Made by a program: the position numbers and the translations under genes. A stretch of 64,000 nt of DNA from Globisporangium splendens. Its lineage: Eukaryota; Oomycota; Peronosporomycetes; Pythiales; Pythiaceae. This document shows positions 1 to 10,495 of this stretch, piece after piece. The number at the start of each line of letters is the position of its first letter. The first letter of the stretch is position 1. The notes under the pieces are model-generated. The model saw only the letters and a program-made list of their open reading frames with translations. It was not told the DNA's origin and made no database searches. The stretch spans positions 764,706-828,705 of the forward strand of contig VFIW01000006.1 in the NCBI GenBank assembly GCA_006386115.1. Direction: 5' to 3'.

Positions 1-2639
1 GCGCTGATGCAGAAGGATGATGACGACCATGAGCGCGTCGTATCATACCAAAGCAGACTGCTTAAGGCAGCTGAAAAGAATTATCCTGTGCACGACAAGG
101 AGCTGCTTGCGATCAAGTACGCTCTCTTGAAGTTCAGGGTCCACCTTTTGGGTGCGACACCGTTCGTTGTGTACACGGATCACGCGTCCTTGCGGACCGC
201 GATTAATTCCCCCCATTTATCGCAGCGAATGGCGCGATGGCTTGCTTTCTTCTCCGAGTTCAACTTTCGGGTCGAATACAAGCCGGGAAAGGAAAATGTT
301 CTGGCGGACGCGCTCTCGCGCCGTCCAGATTACGAGTCGAGCGTCGACGACAGCTCTGACGCCCTGTGTTTGGAGCGCACTCCTGATCTCATGCATCTGA
401 GCATCAGTCGAGTGCAAACAAAGCTCAAGGACAATATTCAGTCGCTTTATGCAAAGGACGATGAGTGTCGCTTGTTGCTTGCTCACTTTGACGGCTCGTC
501 CAAAGAGTCATTGCCTGCCAAACTCGAGTCAAAGCTTGCTCGGCTTAGTTACCACGACGGGTTGTTGTGGCATCGACTGTCCAACTTTGATTACCCGCGT
601 GTGTATGTACCGCATGACCAGGATCTGAAACTTTCGATCCTGCATGAGTTTCACGACGCACCAGCGAGTGGGCATCTCGGACGTGAAAAGACCTTCTTGC
701 AAGTGTCTAATGTGTTTTGGTGGCCACACCAATACACATGGGTGGCCAATTATGTACGCTCATGCGAGCAGTGCCAGCGCGTGAAGCCTGCGGGCAAGAA
801 CAAAGCGCCGCTGCATCTGCTGCCGATTCCGCAAGATTGCTGGAAGTCGGTCAGCATGGATTTCGTCTTCGGTTTCCCGGAAGACAAGACGCGCAACACA
901 GGCGTCGTCGTGTTCGTCGACCGACTGAGCAAAATGGTGCACGTTGTACCCGTGCGCAAGCATGTCACTGCGCAAGAGACGGCGTGCCTATTTTTAGAGC
1001 ACGTGTTCCGCTATCACGGCTTGCCCGAGTCTATTGTATCAGACCGGGACCCGCGTTTTACCGCGAACTCTTTCGCCTGCTCGGCACAGATCTGGCGTTG
1101 TCCACTGCCGATCACCCCGAGACAGACGGGCAAACCGAGCGCGTGAACCGTGTCGTCGAGGATATTCTTCGCAGCATCGCTGTCGACCATCCCCGCGACT
1201 GGAGCCGCTGGCTGCCGTACGCCGAGTTTGCTATAAATAGCAGCGAGCACGCCTCTACGGCCGTGACTCCGTTCTATTTTAACTCGCTGCGGCACCTGCG
1301 CGTACCCGCCACTCTGTTCGAGGGCGTCGAACGTTCTGCGGTAGGAGGGCAACTCGCTGCGCTCGATGCGAGTGCGCGATCTCCGTCACCAGACGTGGCG
1401 TCGACCGCTCACGTGGACGCGCGCGATGCGCCGCCTGTGCAATCGCGTTCCGAATCTGTCACGGTCTTACCGGACAGCACGCAGAGTATTGACATGTCGG
1501 GCACGGTACTGAGTTACGGTACTCGTGTGTCTATAGATGGATCACCCACGGTACTGAGTTACGGTACTCGTGCTAAAAATAGCCAGTCTCAGACGGAATC
1601 AGGCGACTGCTCGTGCGAGCGTCAGCCACGAAAGGAAGGACGCGCGGTGTCACACACCGGCGCAGAAATAGATCTCTCTGCAGCACGCGCTGCGAGAGCA
1701 ACGAAAAAGCAAGACAAAGCCGCCGCGGCAGCGCGCCAATTTGTCGATGAGCGCGCAGCATTGTTGCGTCGCGTACGCGACCAACTAGCTGCTGCACAAG
1801 ACAAGCAAAAGCTCTACGCCGATAAATCGGGTAGAAAGAACAAACAAACGTTTTGTGTGGGTGATAAAGTGCTTTTAAGCATTAAAAACCCACCCAACGA
1901 TGCAGTCACAACGCTCCCCAGCGGGAGTAAGTTGTTGCCACGATTTATCAGGCCATACACTGTTGTGGAAAAGATTGGAGACTTGAATTACAAGCTCGAT
2001 CTCCCAACGAGAATGGCAACGCACCCCGTGTTCTACGTGGGTTTGCTTAAGCGCTACCATGACGCTACTGTGGATTCTTATCCCAGTGCGGGAGCACGTC
2101 GGTCTCATCAGGGGGCTCAGACGCCGCCCATCGAGACACGAGCGCGTTGTGCCTCTACCAAAGCGTCTTCACTCGCGGAGCGTACCTCGCGTGGAAGTGC
2201 TTCCCGCGGACATGGTACTCCTCCAGCATCTGACGAGCTTCCTTCAGCTCCATCTCAAGCGCTGTCACCCTCTGCTTCAACAGCGAGGTTTCGTCCAGAT
2301 ATTGCTGGCGAAGGGTACGGACGGCTTGCTGTAGCGCCCCAAAAGACGATGCGTTCGCGTGAACCATCTGAACCACCGCATCTGGTGCAACCACCGATGC
2401 TGAAGCGAAGTAGGGCGCCACCTGTCCCGCTGATTGACAAGCAGGGAGAGCGCCACTACCATGTTGAGCGCCTGCTGCGTGTGCAGCGGCGTAAGGGGAA
2501 CACCCACTACCTTGTGAAGTGGCGTGGGTACGATGTGTCGCAGAGCTCGTGGGAGCCTGCTGAGCGTCTTCGCGAAGATGTCCCGGATCTTGTTGACGCC
2601 TTTGAGGCGCAACTGAGGGACTGTCATTCGCGCGAGTAA
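1..2639 (+). pseudogene. pol: pol polyprotein of element A (RNase H, integrase, chromodomain), frameshifted
   Basis: Partial at the window edge. The first frame (to 1146) holds the RNase H end (YTDHASLR, then the LADALSRRPDY tail), the integrase zinc-binding HHCC module (HEFH..H, then CEQC) and the first two catalytic Asp residues of the integrase core (MDFVFG; SDRDPRF). Near 1060-1090 the reading frame shifts. The second frame continues with the third catalytic residue (DGQTERVN) and a linker, and ends in a chromodomain (about 2430-2620; HYLVKWRGY and SSWEP motifs). The break falls between the second Asp and the Glu of the DDE triad, so no active integrase can be made from this copy. The stop is TAA at 2637-2639. 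The chromodomain is expected to direct integration to modified histones in this family. Confidence 0.88.
1502..1572 (+). repeat. 26-bp direct repeat, 45-bp period, inside pol linker
   Basis: A 26-base unit beginning CACGGTACTGAG occurs at 1502-1527 and again at 1547-1572. The 45-base offset keeps the reading frame, so the pol linker between integrase and chromodomain contains the peptide VLSYGTR twice, 15 residues apart. It looks like a small in-frame tandem duplication in a poorly conserved region. Confidence 0.8.
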
Positions 2640-3420
2640 TTTGTCGCCTGTTACCAGCGCGACCACCCGCTCGCAGAGGCGTGCCACCGCCCTGCTTGGA
2701 GCGAAACAGACGAACACGGTCAACTGCAAATTGCATACGTTGACTGCGTTGCGCTGTCGGATCGGTAGACACTGTGCGAGTGCTACCTCCCTTAATTTAT
2801 TGATGCACGACATGAAGTCGGCATCGTACTCTTCTTCCGTCTCTCCAACAAAGAGGACGACTGGGATCGGGTGAATACGCAATTCCCCATTTTCATCCCG
2901 CAATCGCTTTTCACGCCAATTTTTAAATTGAGCGTCATAGTCCCGCGCACAAAGTCTGGCTCTCGCGAGCAGATTCGATGCGCTCTTGCCAGCCGGCCAT
3001 AGTTCTGGCGGCGGTATTTCGGGCAGTGAGTACTTGAGCTCATCGTGAACGATGGCTCGCACTCCTGCTTCTTCGTTTGTAATGAGGACTTCGTGCTTCC
3101 TCTTACGATTGTTGACAGCCTCAACGGCGTCATTTTCCTCCTTCTTCCTCTTCCAAAGCACGCGCGAACAACGGCTTCACGGAAGGGAGATCTCCGAATC
3201 GCAACTCACTGCTTATAGCAGGAGCGCTATCAGATGTGAGAGCAGACCTGCCGTCGCTCTCCGCAGGCACGTTGACCGCATCCGCGGTGACCGTCGTTCG
3301 TCTTGCGCTCGACGCGACCTCTCTGTCTTCCTCGCGCTTGCGCAGAGTCTCGACGAGAGTGCCGACGCCTTCCCCTTATTGTCGCGCGAGCTTCTCGCGG
3401 ACAGCTTTGTTGGTGGCCAT
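2155..3420 (-). pseudogene. decayed antisense gene of element A, overlapping pol 3' end
   Basis: On the strand opposite to pol, a protein-like reading starts at ATG 3420-3418 (MATNKAVREKLARQ), meets a TAA at 3378-3376, and stays open in the same frame to about 3135. Near 3150 the frame changes. The next segment has a basic, nuclear-localisation-like stretch (KRKKEEND, NNRKRKH) followed by about 150 residues of non-repetitive, mixed composition. A last segment in a third frame ends at 2155 with a leucine-rich coiled coil (LLKQRVTALEMELKEARQ) inside the region antisense to the pol linker. At least one stop and two frame changes separate the parts, though one could be an intron. The overlap with pol is 2155-2639. 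Function is unknown. The counterpart in element B is intact; I see no clear sequence identity between the two, only the same position, orientation and general make-up. Confidence 0.5.
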
Positions 3421-3591
3421 GATACTCACGTGCGCGAGCACAGTGACTATATGTGCCAACACTCGGTGAAATTAACGCACGCGCCGCCGCTGTGCTCTTT
3501 CCCGAGGAATACACGAATGTTCCCCTTTCTCGGCGCACACGCGCGAGATCCACACGTTTCTCACACCGACCCTTCGAGTGTTTCGCACTTT

Positions 3592-3604
3592 AAGTGGGGG
3601 GTGG
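3592..3604 (+). other. polypurine tract of element A
   Basis: AAGTGGGGGGTGG lies directly before the TGTAAC start of the 3' LTR. In LTR retrotransposons the purine tract here primes plus-strand DNA synthesis. A nearly identical tract is found at 13602-13618. Confidence 0.8.
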
Positions 3605-4139
3605 TGTAACGGGGTTACACTGTAACATGGTTACGCACCTGTGTTGTGCCACACAACCAAACCGAACCTTGCGGTACGTAGAGTACGCGCAACAAGTTTA
3701 AGACCGAACCAAGAGGTTCGTCGTACTTGCTCGAACCTTCACGGTGGAGCCGGCAGCCAGTCTGAGTGACGGCGCCTCCGATTGGATATAATTGGACATG
3801 CATTTCGTCCAATCACATAAGACAACTAGCGTTAGTCTTTCATAGCCACTCATTGCCCCATGGGGAGTAATTACACTTGAGATTGCTATTGTTCATAGTT
3901 ACATAAAGATAACTCAGGGTGTCCTGCAGAGGGCAACCTCCGACAAATAAATAGTTCCATTTTTACCGTTAACTAAAGCCTTTGGTTATCGACGGTTACT
4001 CTATAGAGATCTATAGGTAACCAATCGTTGCACTGCAAGAAGCAGGCAACAGCTTTTGGAACAGAGTCCTTGAGAGAAGCGTTGCATACGCTTCCTCACA
4101 CACGTGCCGTGCTGCGTAACTCGGAAGTGTCCGGTTACA
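3605..4139 (+). repeat. 3' LTR of element A (535 bp)
   Basis: It starts TGTAAC right after the polypurine tract and ends GGTTACA exactly where similarity to the outer protease gene resumes, giving the canonical TG..CA ends. The first 35 bases contain two small palindromes, each GTAAC-three bases-GTTAC, so the start of the LTR could form two adjacent hairpins. The other LTR lies outside the window, so age cannot be estimated. Confidence 0.82.
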
Positions 4140-4649
4140 GAACTTGTCATCTAAATCCAGCCAAATGAAGCCTCCTTCCATTTGGCGTCCATCATGCGTG
4201 ACACGAAGCCGTATCACGTGTTTCTCCGTCGTGACGGTGGCATCTGTTGCCAGCCGCACGGTAATCTTTGAGTCGGAGGAATGTGATTCCTCCAAGCTTA
4301 CTTTCGCTAGCTCATGGGCGACATGCGATCGAACAAAGTTGTTCGACGCACCCGTGTCTAGCAGTCCCCGCAGAGGGATCGTAAATCCCTCTACGATTAT
4401 CTCAAGTTGGATGAGTCGATCTCTTGACTCATCCGCAGTCGTGGTTGTCCAGCAGCGTGCGTCATGCACGCTGGGGGCTTGCGTCTCGTGCACCACGATC
4501 GCACCAGACGCATATTCGCCAGTAGATCGCCCCGCGTCTACTGGTGGTTGTCGTTTTTTGACTCTTCGTGCTCATTGCGCGAAGAAGCCGTTCGAGGCGT
4601 TTCTCGAACACGAGGAGCGGGCTGCGCTGCTCGGCACTCGTAAGTGAAG
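4140..4649 (-). pseudogene. gag end and aspartic protease start of element C
   Basis: Reading the minus strand from 4649, the first residues are the last part of a gag zinc knuckle (YECRAAQPAP), followed in other frames by an aspartic protease with the active-site motif LLDTGASNNFVR and the conserved flap and LDLDDKF segment. Similarity to element B's protease stops after LDLDDKF at 4140, where element A's LTR begins; the further 40 or so residues of open frame (to 4011) read into the LTR and are not protease. At least one frame change lies between the knuckle and the DTGAS motif. Retroviral-type proteases work as dimers and cleave the Gag-Pol polyprotein; this copy is truncated and dead. Confidence 0.75.
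4614..4649. repeat. 36-bp target duplication, left copy
   Basis: This 36-base stretch (GGAGCGGGCTGC at its left, TGAAG at its right) abuts the outer edge of the left LTR of element B. The same sequence with three mismatches starts immediately after the right LTR (12101-12136). The geometry is that of a target-site duplication in the gag zinc-knuckle region of element C. Confidence 0.75.
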
Positions 4650-5260
4650 TGTAAGAGGCTATCCGAGATAGCCTCAAACACGGCACGCATGCTCGCGCTT
4701 GAGAGGAAGACTTGAGAGGAACTTGGCAAAAATGCAACTCAATTGAAATGAGCTTATGGTTCCTCACACTACATATAAAACACCACTAGGACTCCTACAG
4801 GTTTTATGCATAAAACCTAAACATGCAGAAATAAAACCTATGAATCTGATATATAAAACCTTGGGTACACTGAGGTTGAACCTACTGGATCTTCGAGAAA
4901 CTTGAACTTGAAGCACCGCGAAGATTCCCTGCGAAGTGATTGGCTCACGCCACTCACTTCAGGTGGTAGAGACACGTCCGTCTCGTCACCAGTGTTGTTT
5001 CCCCAAGTAGGAACCATCATTCACATGTCTCGAGTACTGTTGTGCGTAATCACACCGAATCTCAATGATTGCGAGCGACCAACACTCAACTCAGACACAG
5101 ATTGCTCTGACGTCAGGCAATGACGTCACCTGTGCATGTGGGGATCACTTTTATGTGCTTCACCGAATATCTTCGCACCCACAATGCACTTCCACAAGGT
5201 GGTGTGTGACACACACACAAAGAGCCACCTTGCATGTAATGGCAGCCTTAGCCCATCACA
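4650..5260 (-). repeat. 3' LTR of element B (611 bp)
   Basis: On the plus strand it begins TGTAAGAGG and ends GCCCATCACA. It matches the right LTR (11492-12100) along its whole length, with about 94 percent identity by hand count. The 2-bp length difference comes from a CA repeat near 5210. The minus strand end next to the polypurine tract starts TGTGATGGG; the other LTR has TGTAATGGG. For the antisense gene at 5337 this LTR is the immediate upstream region, so it may supply a promoter in both directions. Confidence 0.93.
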
Positions 5261-5275
5261 TCATCCCTCCCTTAA
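5261..5275 (-). other. polypurine tract of element B
   Basis: On the minus strand TTAAGGGAGGGATGA immediately precedes the 3' LTR. It is the expected plus-strand primer and fixes the LTR boundary at 5260/5261. Confidence 0.78.
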
Positions 5276-5336
5276 AGTTCCATCACGGACTTTACTTCTT
5301 TCGGAAGAGGTACCCGCTCTCACTTTCCAATTGACC

Positions 5337-6386
5337 ATGAAGCGATCAAGCGACCAAGTGAAGCGCGAAGAACAGCCCGAGCCGAAGCGGCAGCGGACGA
5401 CTCCCGGCTTGTACGACATCTCCGCTATTCGCAAGAAGCGTGGAGGACGTCGGTTCTACAAGGAGTTGTTCTTCCTCTGGCGCAAGATGTCCGGCAGCGA
5501 CGATCCAGGCCAGTCCAGCACAGCGAAGTTCGAGTCGTGGAAGACGTTTGTCCGACTCGAGAACGAGCATCTTGTCGAGCGTTTGCTAGGGAACCTAGAA
5601 GGCACGTTCGAGAATGACCATAAAGAGCTTGGCTCTCGTCGTTCTAGTGCTCGCAAGAGCACTACAAGCTCTGCTCGTAGCTGTGAACCACGTCGGGAAC
5701 ATCAGACTGAAGAGTCTCTCGAGGTTCCCACGTGTCTGAGTCCGGTGGATAGCCAAGCCACCGTACTCTGTAGAAGCGTTGACGGTTCAACGACTTCTCT
5801 CCTCGACGACGAGTCGATCGATCCTCATGATCGACTATCGACTCAACGATCCAACGGCGCTCTCCCTGATGATCGATCAGAGGAGGTGGGGTTGAACGCG
5901 AAAACGATTGAGCGACTCTGGAAGTGGAAGAGTGCTCACCGCGCTCAGATCGAGGCTCTTGAAGTTCGCAATGCGGTACTCGAAGACCGGTGCGAAAGCC
6001 TCGAAGACCGGTTGAAGGAGCAGGAGTCGAAGATCGACTTGCTCTTCGATGGTCTTGCCCAGCGTTCGGCAATGGAGTCACGTTTCGAACAGAGGTTCGA
6101 GAAGATTCAAGTCGAGCTTGAACGACTCCAGAAGGCTGAGAAAGCTCGTGATGCGTATCACGAACGTCTACTGCGCTCTGTGGAAGAGGCAGGGGTTTCT
6201 CTTGAGATACTTCGGAAGGAGTATCATGGTCGCCTTCTCGCGTTGGAGACAATAAAGGACGAGTCCTTTGATGTGCTTCAGCGCCTTTATGCCGAGAAGA
6301 AGCTCCATGGCGATGAGTTACAGACTCTTCGCGAGCTGGTGGAGCGACTTCAGGATCGACTTGATCGTCTGGCAAAGGCTCTATAG
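5337..6386 (+). CDS. antisense coiled-coil protein gene carried by element B
   Basis: An uninterrupted frame of 349 codons on the strand opposite to gag-pol. The first ATG after the LTR and polypurine tract is 5337; an upstream in-frame ATG at 5136 lies inside the LTR and is unlikely. Bases 5662-6386 are shared with the last 240 or so codons of pol, including the chromodomain. The protein starts with a basic, nuclear-localisation-like stretch (MKRSSDQVKREE, PEPKRQR), then a 75-residue segment rich in K, R and aromatics, a Ser/Asp-rich middle, and from about residue 185 to the end a continuous heptad-patterned coiled coil (for example VLEDRCESLEDRLKEQE and ELVERLQDRLDRL). I do not recognise a family. 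The composition suggests a nuclear, oligomeric protein. Element A has a decayed gene at the same position. The open frame survives although gag and pol of the same copy are broken. Confidence 0.65.
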   Translation: MKRSSDQVKREEQPEPKRQRTTPGLYDISAIRKKRGGRRFYKELFFLWRKMSGSDDPGQSSTAKFESWKTFVRLENEHLVERLLGNLEGTFENDHKELGSRRSSARKSTTSSARSCEPRREHQTEESLEVPTCLSPVDSQATVLCRSVDGSTTSLLDDESIDPHDRLSTQRSNGALPDDRSEEVGLNAKTIERLWKWKSAHRAQIEALEVRNAVLEDRCESLEDRLKEQESKIDLLFDGLAQRSAMESRFEQRFEKIQVELERLQKAEKARDAYHERLLRSVEEAGVSLEILRKEYHGRLLALETIKDESFDVLQRLYAEKKLHGDELQTLRELVERLQDRLDRLAKAL

Positions 6387-9300
6387 GGTTCGCTGACCCA
6401 CTTGGAAGGTAAGGCTTTAGTCTACCTACGTAGAACGTAGGGTGTAGTCGCATGCGTTTAGGAATGTCTAGTGTGTAGGCATCACCATTGCATTTAACTA
6501 CCCTGAGCGGTCCAATATATCTTGGCAGAAGTTTCGAACTCCCCAAGTTAGACACTGCGTGTTCAGGTAGATTAGTCGTGCTAAGTAATACAAGATCATT
6601 GATCTTATATACTTGCTTGTTCTTCCTTCCGCTCCTATCTGCTTGTTCCTTTTGCAGATCCTGAGCCTTTGCAATTGCGTCTCGAACAAACCTCACAACG
6701 GCTTGTCTCCTCACAATAAAGTCATCGACTTGCTGTTCCTCACGACTTGTCATGTCGTCTAGAGGTTTCATCGAGTCAAAATTCGCTTTTAACTCTGTGA
6801 CAGCATTCAGGTCTGACTGTGGCTCCTTAGCCATAGTCCCTCCCCCACTTAAGGTAGAAACCTCTCCTACTAGTGACGCTGGCACTCTCGGATGGAGTCC
6901 GTAGTTCGCATAGAACGGGGTATGACCTGTCGAGACATGCGTGGAGTTGTTCAACGCAAACTCAGCGAGAGGGAGAAACTCGCTCCACTCTCCGAAAGAC
7001 GTCGCATAACTGCGCAACACGTCCTCCAGAACACGATTCACTCGTTCAGTTTGACCATCTGTCTCTGGGTGTGCTGCTGTTGACATGGATAGTTTCGTAT
7101 CCAAAATGCCAAGCAGAGTACGCCAGAATCTGGATGTAAACCGAGTGTCACGGTCTGATACGATCTCTGAGGGCAGACCATGTAGGCGGAACACCACGTC
7201 TACAAAGACTTTCGCAGTCATCTCTGCCGAGATCTTGTCCGAGACCGGGGTAAGATGCACCATCTTACTGAATCGGTCCACAAACACCAGGACACCATTC
7301 CTGCGATGTTTGTCCCTTGGAAGTCCGAATATGAAATCCATACTCACAGACTTCCAACTGTCCTGAGGGACAGGTAATGAACGAAGTGGAGCCTGAGTAG
7401 AGCCAGATGGCTTAACTCTTTGGCACACTTCGCAAGTACGCACATACTTGCGAACCCACTTGTACATGTGAGGCCAGTAGTAATCTCGAGACAAGTTGAG
7501 AAACGTTTTCTCACGTCCGAGATGGCCACTCGAAGGACCGTCATGATACTCGTACAAGAGTCGATGACGCAGACCTTCGTCGTTGGGGACAACGATCCTC
7601 GCTGGATCCCCTTCGTCAACCGCATAATACAACAGCTCATTGTGCATGCTGTAACGGTGAACACGCGATCTTGCTCTTGATGGGAGGTTTTGGAGTGCCT
7701 TATCTGAGGGATTCTTGAAATACTTGATCAGTTCTTGACATGCTTCGTCTTGCTTGTAGCCCTCAGTGATTTCTTCTTGGATTGTGCTTGTCACTCCCGT
7801 AGCAATCGCGCTGACGTCTTCACAGAGTCGGCACGCTCCGTTCGTGCCGTCACTCTTGTTCTTCGGATCATAGTCCGGACGTCTTGACAAAGCGTCAGCA
7901 AGTATGTTGGGCTTGCCGGGCTTGTAGTGTACAACAAAGTTATACTCAGCAAAGAAGGAAAGCCATCTTGCCATTCTTTGCGATAGGTGAGGCGTCTTAC
8001 AGCTGTCCGCAGTGATGCGTGATCAGTGTAAATAGCGAACTGCTCCTCACCAAGCAAATAGACTCGGAACTTTGCCAATGCATACTTCATGGCCAAAAGT
8101 TCTTTGTTATGGACCGGATAGTTCCTTTCTGCGGGCCTGGGTTGTCGTGATTGATGCGACACAACTCTTTCTTTGCCCTCACCATCGTGTTGCATCAGTG
8201 CACACCCGATGGCATAATCGCTCGCATCGCAGACTACATGGAACGGCTCCTCATGATCTGCGAGAGCTAGGACAGGAGCTTCTCTTAAGCTCTTCTTCGC
8301 TTCAGCAAACGCTGCCTGATGTTCCTCAGACCACTCCCACTCATTGTCCTTTTTCAAGAGACTCGTGAGAGGTTGCACTAATGCTGCGTAATTGCGTGTG
8401 TATTTGTGCAGGCAGTTCGCCAAACCCAACCACTGGCGTAGTTGTTTGACATTCTGAGGAGTGGGCCAATCGTCAACAGCCTTGACTTTCTCAGGATCAG
8501 CTCGAACGCCATTCTTGCCAACAAAGCAACCGAGTACAGGGATCTCAGGGGCGAAGAAGATGCATTTCTTCAAGTTAGCGTACAATTTGTTTTCACGCAT
8601 AACTTGAAAAACTTGACGGAGATGTTCAAGATGAACATCAACATCCTTCTTCTTTCCCAAAGCCTTACTATGGACGAAGATATCGTCAAAGTAGCTCGGT
8701 GCAAACTCTCTCAATGGACGAAGTACATTCGTGACGATTCTGTTGAAAGTTGCTGGCGCGTTCTTCAGACCTTGTGGCATCACCATCCACTCCCACAGCA
8801 TACCACTAGGGGTGCTTACTGCTGTAAATGGTACATCGCTCTCACGCATACGAATCTGATAGAATCCATCCTTCAGATCGATCGCGCTAAAGACAGTGCT
8901 GCCAACCATTCTATCAAGGATCATATCCTTACGTGGAACTGGGGTCTGAGCAGGTATGGTCGCATCATTCAATTTGTTGAATGCATGAACAATACGCCAA
9001 CCACCTGTGGCTTCTTTACACAGAAGGTGGGACTACAGTGCGGAGACTTGCTCTCGCGCACATGGCCAGCCTTCTGTCGCTGCGCGAAGAACTCATCGAT
9101 TGCATCGACTTGTTCCTTCGGTAGCGGCCATTGCCTTGTGATACAGTACTTCGTTCCCGGAAGTACATCTATCTCGTGACGAATGCCTCTGTCTTGCGGC
9201 AATTCGTCAGGCACTTTGTCTGGGAATATGTCCGCATATTCCTTGACAAGTCCATACACGGGGTTTGTCTTTAGAGCGTCCCACGACTGCTCGTCAAACC

Positions 9301-10495
9301 TTTCCTTCCGTGTCTTCTCATCTAACACTTCCGCAGTGTTGATGACATCGTCGGCAGCTTCATCGACGATCGCACAAATTTGCGAAATTTCGCCTTTCGC
9401 CAGGCTACGCTTGAGCGTCTTCTTGCTCATCAACGGCAAGGAAATCAATTCTTGAGCCAGACTTGGAGGATTTTCAACTTGTACGTGACGCACTGTCTTG
9501 CTGTCACCTTCTTCATTGTAGACTACGACGTTCACATATCCTCTTGAAGTAGCTTGTTTTTCTTTCTTCACTTCATCTTCTGATTCTCTTGTGTCTTGAT
9601 CAGGGACGCTTGCAGATCTTCGTTCTTCTTCGTCGGTCTTCTTGTCTTCTCTCCTTCTGCCAGAGCGGAACCCTTCATCGCTCTTGGCTACAGGAGTAGT
9701 CTTTTTCTGGCGCCTGACTACTCCACCTCCAGTGGTCTTCACGGGCTTGTCATTTGAGTGTGAGGGGCCATCGCACGCCTGACTCTCATTAGACACATCT
9801 TCCACAGAGGTATATGCCCAAATTACCTCTCTTGCTGCCAGGCAGCCGAGGTCTTCGTCGACTTGCTTGTCGACGCTGATCTTCTTCTTCTTCCAGTCAA
9901 TGCTCGGTTGGTACCTTCTCAACCAGGGCATTCCCAGAATCAGATCAAACTTGTCATCGAGGTCGAGTGCTATAAACTCGTCTTCACCTCGGAAATCATC
10001 ACATTCGATTGCCATACGCAACACGCGCTTAGGCATCGTCACTTTCGATCCGTTCGCCAAGCGAACGATCATTTCCTTGTTTGAGTTAGGCAGGTCCAAA
10101 CCTTGCCTTCTCACCACTTGTGTGCGGACAAAACTGTCCGACGCACCAGTGTCTACAAGAGCCCGTAGAGGTTCTGAATAACCATCTACCTTAACCTTGT
10201 GGACTATCAAGGCTGGCTCTTGCTCGACACGCTCACATCTGTTCGCGGAAACTTCATGTGCGTTGCGCACACCGGGGCAAGAGTTCTGCGCTTCCACGAC
10301 ATTCACAGAACTCTTTGTTCGCCCAGTAGGGAGCCCCGCTCCTACTGGTCGTTCCCGTTTTTTGGCTGTTGGGAACGCTCGAATCGTCGGCCTCTGCCTG
10401 ATCGATTCGATCGCGAACCGTGTGTCGCTTGCTGGCTTGGCAAGGACACCTTGCAATTTCTTGCGATGTGACCGGGCTTGCCGCAACGGAAACAC
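5662..10495 (-). pseudogene. pol: pol polyprotein of element B (protease, RT, RNase H, integrase, chromodomain)
   Basis: Read right to left. Aspartic protease (LVDTGASDSFVR near 10140), an acidic linker, reverse transcriptase with the catalytic box SYFDDIFVHS (near 8690; most relatives have YxDD with L or I), RNase H (YTDHASLRTAV near 8000), integrase zinc finger (HEYHDG..H, CEVC), DDE core (MDFIFGLP, SDRDTRF, DGQTERVN), and a chromodomain (YRVRWLGYPP, DTWEP) ending in TAG at 5664-5662. Frame changes occur near 9005-9015, just before the RT core, and near 7975-8000, at the RNase H to tail junction; between them the frames are long (508, 393 and 770 codons). The start overlaps the end of gag in another frame, as is normal where Gag-Pol is made by ribosomal frameshifting. 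The two inner breaks are true lesions. Confidence 0.88.

Larger units (their letters stand above)
1..4139 (+). mobile_element. Ty3/gypsy chromovirus, element A (3' part)
   Basis: This is the 3' part of an LTR retrotransposon in plus orientation. It runs from the RNase H domain through integrase and a C-terminal chromodomain, then about 950 bp with an antisense gene, a polypurine tract and a 535-bp 3' LTR. The domain order RNase H, integrase, chromodomain defines Ty3/gypsy chromoviruses (Metaviridae). The 5' LTR, gag, protease and reverse transcriptase lie outside the window. The right end sits inside the protease gene of element C: protein similarity to the intact protease of element B stops exactly at the LTR edge. 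If integration gave a 5-bp duplication, the right copy would be GAACT at 4140-4144; the left copy cannot be seen. Confidence 0.9.

Noticed and set aside
4011..4139. C-terminal continuation of the element C protease frame
   Set aside because: Similarity to the related protease ends at 4140, and the frame then reads into element A's LTR; it is chance.
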